Origin: Cordilura impudica
Lineage: Eukaryota; Arthropoda; Insecta; Diptera; Scathophagidae
Assembly: GCA_963682025.1 (NCBI GenBank)
Contig: OY821521.1
Location: 113,930,080-113,994,079 of the forward strand
DNA: 64,000 nt
Reading direction: 5' to 3'
Each line of letters begins with the position of its first letter. Position 1 is the first letter of the stretch. Below the pieces are notes generated by a model that worked only from the letters and a program-made list of their open reading frames with translations, had not been told where the DNA came from and searched no databases. The position numbers were made by a program, and so were the translations under genes. This document shows positions 1-10,826 of the stretch, piece by piece.

Positions 1-250
1 AGCACTACTTGGGTATCTGTATACAGCTGTAACTGCAAATTTGTTATTGTATTTTGTCATGTAAGCGGTTATCCATATTTTTGATTCCGCCTGTCCTTGT
101 AGAGTTTGATATTGTTGAAAATTGATTATAACCTCTTAGCTGCTCTCAGGCTGATTTGTTCCTACTATTATTTCAAATTGGTTGTAATTATTTAAGATAC
201 CTTGTATATTGGTAAATTTGCCATGATTGTTAGGCCTATAGACGGCATCT
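1..250 (-). pseudogene. LINE ORF2 fragment, probable start of APE-type endonuclease
   Basis: Read on the minus strand, one frame gives a peptide that ends, after one in-frame stop, in FAVTAVYRYPSS at the window edge. This resembles the strand around the AVYxPP-type motif of apurinic-like endonucleases at the start of LINE ORF2. It lies directly downstream of the zinc-knuckle ORF at 377-613 on the same strand, which is the normal LINE order. The element would continue beyond base 1. The similarity is short and the frame is broken, so this is a tentative call. Confidence 0.4.
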
Positions 251-376
251 TCTCTTTGTATTTATCTTATTCTGGAACACTGGAGATTCTCTATTTGTAG
301 TTAGATGATTCTCTTCAAAAAAAAAATTTAACCTGTTGTTTATTCTCACACAGTTTACACATTTATTTATTACATC

Positions 377-613
377 TTATTTACACTCTTTCGATTTGTG
401 ACTTCCATGACATTTGTGGCATATCTCTTGAAGTTTACAGTTTAATGATTTATGGTTGTAGCCTTTGCATTTGAAACACTGTATAATGTCAGTACTGCAT
501 TTCTCCCATCTAATGTTGCCTGTTTGTGCAGTCATTACTTTTATGTACGAGATGTTATCGATCCTAAGAATAGCGTTATATATTGTACGACCATTTCCTT
601 TAAATTTAAACAA
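377..613 (-). pseudogene. LINE ORF1 fragment with two CCHC zinc knuckles
   Basis: A 78-codon open frame carries two adjacent zinc knuckles near its C-terminus. The first is C-x2-C-x4-H-x4-C (CFKCKGYNHKSLNC) and the second is C-x2-C-x3-H-x4-C (CHKCHGSHKSKEC). Tandem knuckles at the end of ORF1 are typical of nucleic-acid-binding ORF1 proteins of Jockey/I-type non-LTR retrotransposons in insects, where they package the element RNA. A PHD-like Cys-rich fragment on the same strand at 3382-3564 may be the N-terminal end of the same ORF1, with the Helentron and MITEs in between having split it. No intact start is visible. The retroelement assignment is firm; the clade is not. Confidence 0.6.
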
Positions 614-925
614 TTTTATAACTTCCGGGAGCTATCAGTAAGAAAATCTTTTTGTTTTTCAAGTTTTTCAATGATCTCGTTGTTAGTAAGTTTGAAAGTC
701 GTTCCGATTAATTTTATCCTCATTTCAGTTTGACTTTTATTTCACATGATTCACCCATTGTATTTTGTATTGTTTCTTTTATTTTTCCCTTTCTTCGTTA
801 CTTTCACTCTGAATAACGACCAATCCATTTTTCCTCTGTTCTACATTTACTATTTTAAAATCAGTGGGATTAACTTTTTTATTTATCATCACTAGCATCA
901 CTATTTTGTTCTTTAATGCATCAGA
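614..925. other. AT-rich stretch without a recognisable gene
   Basis: It probably holds decayed LINE ORF1 sequence between the zinc-knuckle fragment and the Helentron insertion. No frame stays open for a useful length. Confidence 0.4.
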
Positions 926-1715
926 AAACAAGTAAGAAAATTATAGTCGGTCTAGACCGACTATAGGATACCCTATACCATGCGCTTAGAGACCCTATCT
1001 CTCAGGCCCAACTAACTGGATATAGAAAATAAGCATAAACCAAATTTGAGTGGGATTTTTATTAATTTTTTCGGCTGCAGATATGAAAAAGTTCATACCG
1101 GATGCTATATCTATATGGGGACTAGGTCCAAAAACTCATCCTGATCATGTTTGGTAAAGTCTCTTGTATTTTGCAAAAATATATACAAACAAAATTTGAG
1201 AAGAATCAGTGCAATATTTTTGTTTTTTGATAGATTTAAGTGAAGATCGGGAAGCAGTTCTATATGGGGCCTATGACTAAGAGTTGTCCAATAGGGATCA
1301 TTTTTGGACTACTGATTAATGGATGTAATATATACATACAAACCCAATTTGACTAAGATTTGTATGATAATTTGGATCTTATGGCAATATATGTTGATTT
1401 CATAGGGGTCATTTGTATGGGGGCTATGTCTGAACATGGACCGATTGCCACCAATTTCAATAGCGTTCATCCCATGGCCGATAGAAGATCAAATACCAAA
1501 TTTCGTCAAAATATATTCATATTTGCGACCTGCAGTTTGATTACAAGCTGTACATGGACACACAGACGGACGGACGGACATCGTTAAATCGAATCAGATA
1601 GTGATTCTGATTCGATCGGTATAATTAAAGATGGGTGTAGGTCAAATATTTTTGGTTGTTACAAACAGCAGCACAAAGTCATTATACCCAAACCACATAG
1701 TGGTATAGGGTATAA
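926..1715 (+). mobile_element. Non-autonomous Helentron-like repeat (DINE-1/mini-me type), copy A
   Basis: About 790 bp, repeated in the same orientation at 57419-58218. It starts AAACAAGTAAGAAAATTATA and is followed at once by the palindrome TAGTCGGTCTAGACCGACTA. It contains a short GGAC microsatellite near 1562-1580 and ends with a palindromic stretch (ATACCC...GGGTATA) around 1683-1714. An inverted subterminal repeat near the 5' end, a conserved core, a GACG-type microsatellite and a 3' hairpin together are the hallmarks of Drosophila DINE-1/mini-me elements, which are Helentron derivatives. There is no protein; the small ORF over the core is shared by both copies by descent only. Confidence 0.75.
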
Positions 1716-2136
1716 TGATAGTTTATCTGTGTTCACACATTGAAAGTTTTCTTGCTGAAAGTCGAGTTAATACGTGAGAAGAATGGCAGGGGGTACATAC
1801 TTTCATGTACTTTGAAATTCTCTTTTGTTTCTTGCTTCGTAATTTTCAAAGTGAAGTTATATTAGGGTTTCTTTAATTTTTATGTTCGTTTGTGTTAAGA
1901 AAGACAATAATTTGAAATAAATTTAATTTTAATGGAATAAAATTATAAAATAAATAGATAAAGTGATAAAGTAAACATGAACAAATCTTGAATTTCAATA
2001 CAAAAATTTCAGTGTGGAGACACGGATGAAAGTTTAAAAGAGAATTTCAAACAATTTCAGAAAGAAAAATTTCATGTAAAATCGGGACTTACTATGGCGG
2101 TCTTTTCTTCAGTTGTTTTTTTATTTCATTACACAT
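1716..2136. other. AT-rich stretch, no gene seen
   Basis: Non-coding sequence between two insertions. It may be residual LINE sequence, but I see no motif that proves it. Confidence 0.35.
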
Positions 2137-3147
2137 TAGCTCTGTTCGTTAACGTGACAATTTGTACAAATTATCACAAAATTTACTGGATCCTGTTTAC
2201 TTCAAAAACCTAGTAAAAGAGAACATATGAGAGCGTAAAGTGACAGTTGCTAGTTTTTACTATATATATTATTGCCAGTAAGAATTAGCAAGCAACAAAA
2301 ACCATATGTTTGAAAAACATTTGCCAATTTCATTCGTAATAAATGTTTATTTTCAAAAGCAATAGGTAAAGCGGGATATACACGGTCAAAATGATTGAAC
2401 TGCATTTTGGTGGTATTAGTGAAAATGTGTTTGTATGTGTCACACCGACGATGATTGAAGCAAATTAAAAATTTTCGATTTTCTGCATGCATGACGTACG
2501 AATTTGATGTGTGTATAAAGTTGATTGATCAAGCATGTTCTCATTTTTAACGTGACTTTGAAGCAAATGGTTGTGAGGAGATGTCGGATGAAAGGAAAAA
2601 TATTTTAGAATTGCTGGAAGCTTAAGTTAAGTTTTCATGGGTAAATGAATTCCTTTTTTTAACCACTCCTTTATCCAGATACGTCTCTTCTTCTTTTTTC
2701 ATTTTGTTTTGCTTTTAAGCACACTGACAAAATGGCGACAAGTGTATCGTCCGCTACCGGCATGATGTTTACAGCACAAAATCAAAAACCAAATGAATGA
2801 TTGAAGTGCTATGCAGTACCGTGTATGTTCAAAGCTTCATGCACACATACATGAATTTGACGTCAAGCATTTTGACCGTGTATACTGGCCTTAATGATAT
2901 TAGTTTCAATGAATATTTTTACATATTAAATAAAATAAATTCTTCTAATTAAGGTATATTTTTTCTTAAATTTAGAGTTTCACTTCTTCACATTCAAATG
3001 TGTTTACAATCAGCTGTTTCTATGAACTTGCAAATTTTTTACAAATTGCTGTTCGTTTACTAATTTGGATATTCATGTTTTTGAGAACTAATTTTTCTTA
3101 CTCTCTGAAATTTCGGTTTTTACCTGGAAAGTAAACGAACAGAGCTA
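2137..3147. mobile_element. TIR-flanked MITE-like element
   Basis: The arms TAGCTCTGTTCGTTAAC (2137-2153) and GTAAACGAACAGAGCTA (3131-3147) are inverted copies differing at one position. The motif GTTCGTTTAC recurs near 3052, so subterminal repeats are present. No transposase is encoded. I could not find a clean target-site duplication, so the exact ends may lie slightly outside. A second inverted-repeat element is nested inside at about 2371-2890. Confidence 0.5.
2371..2890. mobile_element. Nested MITE with ATACACGGTCAAAATG arms
   Basis: The inverted arms share TATACACGGTCAAAATG (2371-2393 and, reverse complemented, 2868-2890). The element is about 520 bp and non-coding. It sits inside the 2137-3147 repeat and is therefore the younger of the two. 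The family is not recognised. Confidence 0.55.
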
Positions 3148-3381
3148 TTGTTTTCTTCCATTACGTTACACATTTCTTTATTTTTATTCTGGTTTCATTT
3201 ATTGCCCCGTATACATTTTTTTAGTTCTTTTATATTTAAATCGCTGGATTTTTGATCTTAAACTAATTTTTTTAATCGTTCATTATATCTTTTTTCTAAT
3301 AGCTTCAAGAAGTTTCTTAATTTCGTTTTCGTTTTGTTTTTAGGCTGCATTGAATTCACCTTTGTACTCAGCTAGTTGTCT

Positions 3382-3564
3382 CTATTTTCTTACACTTTCT
3401 TGTACATCTCCAATCGCCATATCTACGTTATGAATATATTGGGGGCAGTCATCACATAAAAAACGAATGAACCCACTAGACTCAAGTATTCCACGAGAGT
3501 ATTGATCTACTCCTGAACACTTTTTTATACAATAGTAAATGTTTTTGCAAATTCCTTCACACAT
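3382..3564 (-). pseudogene. LINE ORF1 N-terminal fragment, PHD-like Cys cluster
   Basis: A 60-codon frame with Cys spacing C-x3-C-x6-C-x3-C and then C-x2-C (KCSG..., LCDDC). The plus-strand LINE at 31690 has a comparable Cys/His cluster (CSKC, CEIC, CKFHKVC, CDNC) at the start of its ORF1, so this looks like the same PHD-like module from a second, minus-strand LINE. It could be the upstream end of the ORF1 whose zinc knuckles remain at 377-613. Short and degenerate. Confidence 0.4.
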
Positions 3565-4453
3565 TAATCCCTTTCACCGCGAATTGCAATTTTGAATTGA
3601 TGGCATTCAGCCATATTTGCAATTTTTAGCTTTATATTCAGTTTTTTAAACATATATACTCTGTTGATTTGATTTCACTTTTAGAACACGGAACAGTAAT
3701 TTATTTATGGTTTTATTATAGTCCTGTCTATTTTAACAACCATTAAATATTTTATTTTTAATAATTTTGTAGAGCTTTTGTAAATACGTTGTAATCTCTC
3801 TATCTCTCAATTGATGAATATCAGAGTTGGCAGAGTTGGTACAGTTGATTTTGTTGTGAAGGAATTGTGTGTCATGAAATTTAAGCATAATATTAGTGTG
3901 CGCTAGACGGGGCGATTTGATATAAGAAGAAGTATAAGAGTAAATAAAATAAAGCTCTATAAAAATATTAAAATTAAAATAATAATTGGTTCAAAAGTAT
4001 GGATAGGACTATAAAAAACCATAAATAATACTAATTTTTATTGGTGCAAAATAAAGTTTTTATAAAAAACATATATTTAAATAAATAAAACAATTAAAAC
4101 TCTCAGGTTGGCTGAGTGCAGTAAATGCGCCCAAATTAAAAAACTTTTGTAGTTTATTGCAATAATATTTATCCACATCCTCGTGAAGCATCTTGTTTTT
4201 GTAAATTAATTTTTTTATTTACAATCTCTTTTTAACATTTGACTTAAAGCTAATCCCACGAAGCCATATGGCTTGTCTGCAGGATGTATAACGTTTAAAT
4301 TCATTACATAAAGTAAAATTGTTTTCCTTGCGAAGCTATAAAATATTCTTTTAGCATTTTTTCCTTTTATAAAAATTATTTGTACTTAATAAGTTTAATG
4401 GCAAGTTTTTAAAAATGTTTGGTAAAGCAACCGACAGTGTTATTTCGGTAGTT
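3565..4453. other. AT-rich flank of the large LTR element, no gene seen
   Basis: It may hold the 5' untranslated part of the minus-strand LINE. The last bases, AGTT at 4450-4453, are the left copy of the target-site duplication of the LTR retrotransposon that starts at 4454. Confidence 0.4.
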
Positions 4454-5319
4454 TGTAACGGGGTTTGTCGTAGGCTGAGGTAGCTTGTCGTGTCCTGGGT
4501 CTACTCAAGGTCCCTCAAAACCTAAAGTAATAATAATACAGTTATTTTGCCCTTTTGCGGGGTTGTTTACTTATCTGAACTTTATCATTTTTTAATAATT
4601 ACATATATATATATTTCAAATATCGAACACGTGGCATTATTTCTCCGCCTTTCCTCGGTTCTATCCTCGATGGTCAGGTAACAGGATCAGCGACTCTGCT
4701 TTTCGGCTGAGTTCGGTTTTATCTGCTGATCGGTAGCGATATTAGGTCGGTGACGCTGATTGATATTGATCGGTCGGTAGTGCTGATCGGTATTGATCGG
4801 TCGGTGGTGCTGATTGGTATTGATCGGTCGGTGGTTCAGATCCGATATGGATATGGAAAGTAAGAGAAGACGGTTTAGAGGAACGGTTAACTTGCTGTGT
4901 AAATACGAACACTCAGCCGAAGCCGCTGTGTTAATACGAACAGTCAACAGAAATCGCTGTGTTACTACGAACAGTCAGCCGAAGCCGCTGTGTTACTACG
5001 AACAGTCAACAGAAATCGCTGTGCAAATACGAACAGTCAACAGAAGCCCTTAAACTATTGCGTTAGGATCTATTTTACTTGGTAGTAAATTGTCCTTCGT
5101 CAGTAATTTGACTTATCTTAGAGTCTCGTCATTAACCCGACTTGACTGACTTTACCTACACCAACCTTGCTTATTTATCTCAGTTGATATACTAACTGAG
5201 TGAGAATCAATAGTGTTTGTATTATTAAGGCGACGTCATGTATGTTGCGTACGGGTATTTGTAGCCAGTTAGTGTTTCTAATTATATTGTTTATGTGCGT
5301 TGTATTTAGCAATGTTACA
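4454..5319 (-). repeat. 3' LTR of the nested Ty3/gypsy-type element
   Basis: 866 bp, TGTAAC at one end and GTTACA at the other. It aligns along its length with the other LTR at 23865-31122 once the 6.3-kb insertion there is removed (shared TAGCTTGTCGTGTCCTGGGT, the GATCGGTCGGTGG-type repeats, the GAACAGTC minisatellite and the GTGACTGAGAATCAATA-like region). Differences between the two LTRs are numerous, so the insertion is old. The other LTR carries an extra segment of about 56 bp near 30966-31015. Confidence 0.85.
4897..5048. repeat. 31-bp minisatellite inside the LTR, about five units
   Basis: Units of the form GTGTTACTACGAACAGTCA followed by a variable CGAAGCCGCT/ACAGAAATCGCT end. The matching array in the other LTR (30569-30762) has about six units with different variants, so copy number has drifted since insertion. 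The ORFs drawn across it on both strands are repeat artefacts. Confidence 0.85.
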
Positions 5320-5330
5320 TCCCCTCCTTG
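5320..5330 (-). promoter_or_regulatory. Polypurine tract (plus-strand primer)
   Basis: On the minus strand the purine run AAGGAGGGGA, then T, lies directly before the TGTAAC start of the 3' LTR, where the second-strand primer of an LTR element is expected. Confidence 0.75.
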
Positions 5331-5839
5331 CTTTCGAGAGCGATGCGATTGGTATGAAATATATTTTTTTTTCTTTAAGATTCAACTCAAAGATGTTTTA
5401 TTCAAAATTTGTTTTTTAATTTTTTTTTTTTTAATTTTTATTTTTTTTTAATTTTTTTTAAAACTTATTTCTTTTTTAACTTATTTCTACAGGTTCCAAC
5501 TAATTTTTAAATTTAAATTTTTAAATTAAAGATATAATCGGTTCAAAAGTTTACTTAATGTCTGTTCTACAGATTTGAATTTGCTTTTGTCGCCGTGGCT
5601 ACCACCTTCGTGTGTCCGCGACATTGTAGCCTTACGTGGATTCGGCTCAGTATGGTTACCTTGACCGATAGTTTATTCGCTCTTTGGATCACGAACTGCA
5701 TGTGGCGGTGGTATCAGGCGGGCTGCTTTACTGTTATTCCCTCGAACAGCTCGTCGGAAATGTTTTGTCCCGCTGCTTTACCTGGGTAGTGGGTTGTTGC
5801 TGAGTCTGGCCAATGGGTGGGGCGACCACCACTGGCCGA
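5331..5839. other. Internal 3' region of the LTR element, no clear gene
   Basis: It includes long T runs (5366-5460) and AT-rich sequence. Downstream of the proline-rich ORF on the minus strand no domain is recognisable. Confidence 0.4.
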
Positions 5840-6264
5840 CTAGTTGCTGGTAGAATGGCCGATGGCCCTTGGTCCGGGAATTGCTGGTAGCTGTTGTTGA
5901 GGAACCGCCGACAGAGTGATGCTCGTAGGGTCAGTGGTTGCCAAAGATGGTGCTGGTGTTGGTGAAGCGATGATCGTTGGTCGGTCCGTTGCTCGTGGTT
6001 GGTGCAGTGGGGCAGCTGTTGATGCGATGGCCTTGGGGTTAGTGGGTGCTGAGGATAGCAATTTTTTTGGTGGAACGATGACCTTTGAAGCGATGATTGT
6101 TGGTCGGTCCGTTGCTCGTGGTTGGTGCGGTGGAGCAGCCGTTGGTGCGATGGCCGTAGGCTGGTTGATTATCAGGGGTATATTTTTTGTCGTTACGAGC
6201 ATACGGCTTTGTCCCTGAGTGTCGGTTGATTTGTGCCGCTTATGGTGTTGTGGGCTATGCGTAC
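5840..6264 (-). pseudogene. Proline/threonine/alanine-rich ORF with 42-residue repeats (LTR element 3' region)
   Basis: An open minus-strand frame of about 140 codons, low in complexity, with the block HQPRATDRPTIIAS present twice in a 126-bp (42-residue) DNA repeat. It lies between the truncated pol region and the 3' LTR. The frame's apparent first codons (6265-6277) belong to the hAT terminus, so the true 5' end was lost or lies across that insertion. An envelope, a chromodomain tail or neutral repeat expansion are all possible in this position. I see no signal peptide or membrane segment and assign no function. Confidence 0.4.
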
Positions 6265-6341
6265 CAGAGAATGACAATAAGTACTCAAAAAAAAAAGTAA
6301 CTTAAGTATTTACCCATGTTTTTCGTTATGTGTATACCCAT

Positions 6342-6492
6342 TAGGGTGCGCCTTATTTTTCCGTAACTCCCCCGAAATTGTACCGTAACTCCCCCTGGAA
6401 ATGTTCTCGTTAGTGAAAAAATATAGTGTGCAAAAAATGAGTTCGTTCGGATATCGGGAAGGCGTGGCTCATCCGCCCTAAAGTTTTTAAAA
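6342..6492 (+). repeat. Left terminal inverted repeat of the TAGGG element
   Basis: It matches the reverse complement of 13830-13978, with an internal difference of about 20 bp (the right arm has an extra TATATGGGCC-containing piece). The shared inner block covers GAACATTTC-type sequence, AAAAAATATAGTGTGC and GGCGTGGCTCATCCGCCC. Confidence 0.85.
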
Positions 6493-7102
6493 TCCAAAAA
6501 ATTCATATAAAATTTGCACAAATGTTAATTATGGGGTAAGCCTATGCAACAAGGTGAACTATTATAAGGTGAAACTAGTGTTCTGAATCCGAATATGTAA
6601 ATTAAATTATCTTAACACATCAGCTTTTTTAATTATGCCATTTTTTCATGCAAAAATGCATTTTTGATATTTAATAGAAATAAAATAACTTTTGAAAAAG
6701 TAACTACTCAAACCATTTTTTTTATTTAAAACAACATAAACCATTTTTTATGGAAAATAAATTGTCAATAAGTTAAAAAAAAAGTGTATTAAAAACTAAA
6801 ACGTTAACAATCAAACACTGGCAACTCTATTACGTGAACAAATTTTTCGAAAAAGTTACAATTAAAACCATTTTTTTTAAACAACACAAACTCTTTACTA
6901 CATAAAACGGGAAATCCCCAAATAAGAATGAAATCTTTTTGATAATATAACATTCATTGTTAGTTATTACACAGGTTAGTTATTACACTTGCGGATGTAT
7001 CTAGTCTAGTCAGTGAATATTAAAGTGAAAAATTGAAACAAATATCAGAAAAAATTTAAAATTTGTAATAATATAGTGAATATAAAAAAGTTAAAAGAAA
7101 AT
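6493..7102. other. 5' non-coding region of the TAGGG element
   Basis: AT-rich, with no open frame. It presumably contains the transposase promoter; no specific site is identified. Confidence 0.4.
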
Positions 7103-9537
7103 ATGAATACAAGAGGACAAGAAAAGTTATTTCTTCTTGACTATGATGTAAGCCAAATTATCGGTGCTAAATAACCGTCCAATGCGCAAGTTTTGCGTGT
7201 ATTATTTTACAATATGCGCAAAGTAAAACTAGAACTGCGACCAAGTGCTTCCCTTGTCGTAAAAGAAATAGATGTGTTATGGAATAAAGCACGAATTCCA
7301 ACTAGAGCTGTTGACAAATGCGTTTTAAAAGTTGAGAGTTTATACCTTGAATGGAAGAAGTTACAGAAAAATTACAAGCGTCGAACATTATTGCAGGAAA
7401 AACTTGAGAAAGATTTCTCAGAAAAATTTGATGATTTGTTTGATATCGCTCATGCTAATGCCCTAGATATAATGAATATAGAAGAAGACAAGTTATTTTT
7501 GATAAATCAAAGAAAAAAAGGAAGACCTGTTTCTTAGCAAAAATAGAAGAAAGAAGAGCCCTTCGACATGAAAAAACAGCGTTTTCGTGAGAAATATAAT
7601 GGGTTATGAGTATCCCAGCATAACTTTGCCAAACAAGCCATAACTTATATCATTTCTAGTAATGATATATCATTATCAATAATCACCTCCACGTTTTAAA
7701 GTAATTAGTTAAGTAAATATTTAAAAATAAGTAGTTACAACTTTCAATTTCTATATCGTTACAAGGTATTATAAAGTTTCGCTGGGATATTACAAAGATT
7801 TTAACAGATATTTTTCTTAAAATTTGATGTAAAATAATAATATGCCTATACAGAAAATTGTTGAATTGAGATATTTTCTAAAAAAATTTCAGAAGAGTTC
7901 GAAAATTTGGACTCCGAATCAAGTGATGAGGAAGTCTTTGAACATCTTGATCTAGATAGAATTGAAAATCCCAAAGATGAACCAGGACCAAGCAGTTTAA
8001 CAAAAAAGCGAGGTCGTCATAATTTTATTACACCAAAACATGTATCAGTATTAGATAAATGTAAAATAAGTGATCGCGACGCAGTCCGAATCCTTATAGC
8101 AACTGCTCAAGCTTTGAAACACGACGTAAGCGATTTTGTGATAAATGCAACTTCAATAGGCCGATGTCGTTCTGAAACAGGTAAACAAATTCAGGATGCA
8201 TTTAAAAACACAGAAGTTCCAGCAATAACTGTTCATTGGGATGGTAAAATTTTGCCATCGTTGATGGGTAAAGAACACGTTGATCTTATGCCTGTAGTTA
8301 TACCTTTTAATGGAACAAGTTACTTGGGATTCCAGCAATTAGTGCAGGCACGGGAGAGGAACAGGCCATTGCCGTCTGTAATTTATTGAAAGAATGGGGT
8401 CTAGAAGAAAAGGTAGAAGCTCTTTGCTGCTATACCACAGCATCCAACTTAGGACGAATAAAAGGCGCATGCGTACTTTTAGAGCAAATATTAGATAAAG
8501 ATCTCTTATATTTTCCGTGCCGTTATCTCATATTCGAAATACTTTTACGGAGCGTTTTTGATGAAAAAATGCAAGTCTTCTGGCCCAAGTGTCACACTAT
8601 TTCATAGATTTAGAAATGGCTGGATTAAATAAAATAAAAATAATTTAAATCTGGAATTGAAGATCAGCACGTAAAAAATATACTTGGCAATACAACAGAG
8701 CTAATTGAGTTTGCATTAAATAATCTAAAATAAAAGCAACCGCGAGATGATTACAAGGAACTTCTTCAATTGGCTATAGTTTTTCTTGGAGGGGTAGTTC
8801 CAAAGTTCACTTTTAAAAGGCCAGGAGCCTTTCACCATGCCCGATGGATGTCCAAGGCAGTGTATAGTTTAAAAATATTTTTATTTCGGGAAGAGTTTAT
8901 TTTGACTGACTCTGAGAAGAATGGTATTAGAGACATAAGTATTTTTGTAGTAAAAATATATTTAAAAGCTTGCATAAAGGCCCCAGTTGCTGCTGAAGCT
9001 CCTAATCAAGATTTGACTTTATTAAAAAACTTAAATGATTATAGTTTAATTGATAAAAATCTAAGTCGAGAATTACTGCGGAAATTCTGCAATCATTTAT
9101 GGTATTTATCACCAGAATCTGCAGCGCTGGCTTTTTTCGATGATCAGATTTCTTTTAAAAGAACAAAAATTATGGTAGCTGCTTTAAATCAACCTAATGA
9201 AATTGACAACAAAAAATTTACAATTCTTTTCCATCACATAAGCCAGTGCATCGATAAAAATATTGAAGATTTTATCTCGCAACAAAGTTCAAATTTTTTA
9301 TAAAAGATTTTCTATTCCAACGGATTTTCTTAAGAACCAGAAGAATGGAAGAACGACACCTGTTACAATATTGGTTTGGGTATAGTAAGCAAACTGAAAG
9401 TTGTTAATGACACTGCAGAACGGGCAGTCAAACTGATGGAAGACTTTAATCAAGTCTTGTCACGATTCGAAGAAGAGAAGCAACTAATAATGCAAATTGT
9501 TGCAGATTATAGAAAAAGATCAACACTATTAAATTAA
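7103..9537 (+). pseudogene. HWDGK-family transposase, copy 1 (broken)
   Basis: The start ATG at 7103 gives a frame that has one TAA after GAK (7172-7174) and then runs to 7537 (motif FDDLFDIAHANAL). After a probable intron with a TTTCAG acceptor near 7891, a second coding block (7892-8389) holds an acidic start and HWDGK (about 8233). A one-base shift near 8320-8380 leads into 8386-8607 (EKVEALCCYTTASNLGRIKGA, CRYLIFE). A further shift near 8575 and stops lead into 8770-9300 (FLGGVVP, ARWMSKAVYSLK, FCNHLWYLS, FFDD) and a C-terminal block to 9537. The same domain order occurs at 50715-53074 and in part at 48842-50100. Asp residues in HWDGK and FFDD and the TTASN segment suggest a DDE/RNase H-like enzyme; this is inference. 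Confidence 0.75.
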
Positions 9538-9572
9538 TATGTAAATCTTAAATAAAATAAAGTATAAAAATG

Positions 9573-10826
9573 GTTACTTGGGATTCCAGCAATTAGTGCA
9601 GGCACGGGAGAGGAACAGGCCATTGCCGTCTGTAATTTATTGAAAGTATGGGGTCTAGAAGAAAAGGTAGAAGCTCTTTGCTGCTATACCACAGCATCCA
9701 ACTTAGGACGAATAAAAGGCGCATGCGTACTTTTAGAGCAAATATTAGATAAAGATCTCTTATATTTTCCGTGCCGTTATCTCATATTCGAAATACTTTT
9801 ACGGAGCGTTTTTGATGAAAAAATGCAAGTCTTCTGGCCCAAGTGTCACACTATTTCATAGATTTAGAAATGGCTGGATTAAATAAAATAAAAATAATTT
9901 AAATCTGGAATTGAAGATCAGCACGTAAAAAATATACTTGGCAATACAACAGAGCTAATTGAGTTTGCATTAAATAATCTAAAATAAAAGCAACCGCGAG
10001 ATGATTACAAGGAACTTCTTCAATTGGCTATAGTTTTTCTTGGAGGGGTAGTTCCAAAGTTCACTTTTAAAAGGCCAGGAGCCTTTCACCATGCCCGATG
10101 GATGTCCAAGGCAGTGTATAGTTTAAAAATATTTTTATTTCGGGAAGAGTTTATTTTGACTGACTCTGAGAAGAATGGTATTAGAGACATAAGTATTTTT
10201 GTAGTAAAAATATATTTAAAAGCTTGCATAAAGGCCCCAGTTGCTGCTGAAGCTCCTAATCAAGATTTGACTTTATTAAAAAACTTAAATGATTATAGTT
10301 TAATTGATAAAAATCTAAGTCGAGAATTACTGCGGAAATTCTGCAATCATTTATGGTATTTATCACCAGAATCTGCAGCGCTGGCTTTTTTCGATGATCA
10401 GATTTCTTTTAAAAGAACAAAAATTATGGTAGCTGCTTTAAATCAACCTAATGAAATTGACAACAAAAAATTTACAATTCTTTTCCATCACATAAGCCAG
10501 TGCATCGATAAAAATATTGAAGATTTTATCTCGCAACAAAGTTCAAATTTTTTATAAAAGATTTTCTATTCCAATGGATTTTCTTAAGAACCAGAAGAAT
10601 GGAAGAACGACACCTGTTACAATATTGGTTTGGGTATAGTAAGCAAACTGAAAGTTGTTAATGACACTGCAGAACGGGCAGTCAAACTGATGGAAGACTT
10701 TAATCAAGTCTTGTCACGATTCGAAGAAGAGAAGCAACTAATAATGCAAATTGTTGCAGATTATAGAAAAAGATCAACACTATTAAATTAATATGTAAAT
10801 CTTAAATAAAATAAAGTATAAAAATG
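9573..10826 (+). pseudogene. Transposase C-terminal segment, tandem unit 2
   Basis: It holds the frame 9640-9861 (TTASN block) and 10024-10557 (ARWM block) with the same stops and shifts as unit 1, so the damage preceded the amplification. It differs from unit 1 by V for E before WGLEEKV and by one silent change near 10576. It has no start codon context of its own. Confidence 0.8.

Noticed and set aside
1360..1587. 75-codon ORF, also present at 57851-58090
   Set aside because: It lies in the conserved core of the Helentron and ends in the GGAC microsatellite; non-coding conservation explains it.
4897..5048. Possible CRISPR-like array of 31-bp repeats
   Set aside because: The repeats are contiguous with no unique spacers and lie inside an eukaryotic LTR; it is a minisatellite.
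4687..5053. Two overlapping ORFs on opposite strands (Asn/Pro/His repeats and Arg/Asn repeats)
   Set aside because: Both are read-throughs of the GGTCGGTGG-type and 31-bp repeats in the LTR; the other LTR has the same repeats with different frames.
5916..6218. Plus-strand 100-codon ORF
   Set aside because: Shadow of the proline-rich minus-strand repeat; Gly/Val-rich composition comes from the reverse strand of the 126-bp repeat.
5840..6277. Envelope gene of the LTR element
   Set aside because: Position fits, but no signal peptide, furin site or membrane helix is visible; only low-complexity repeats.
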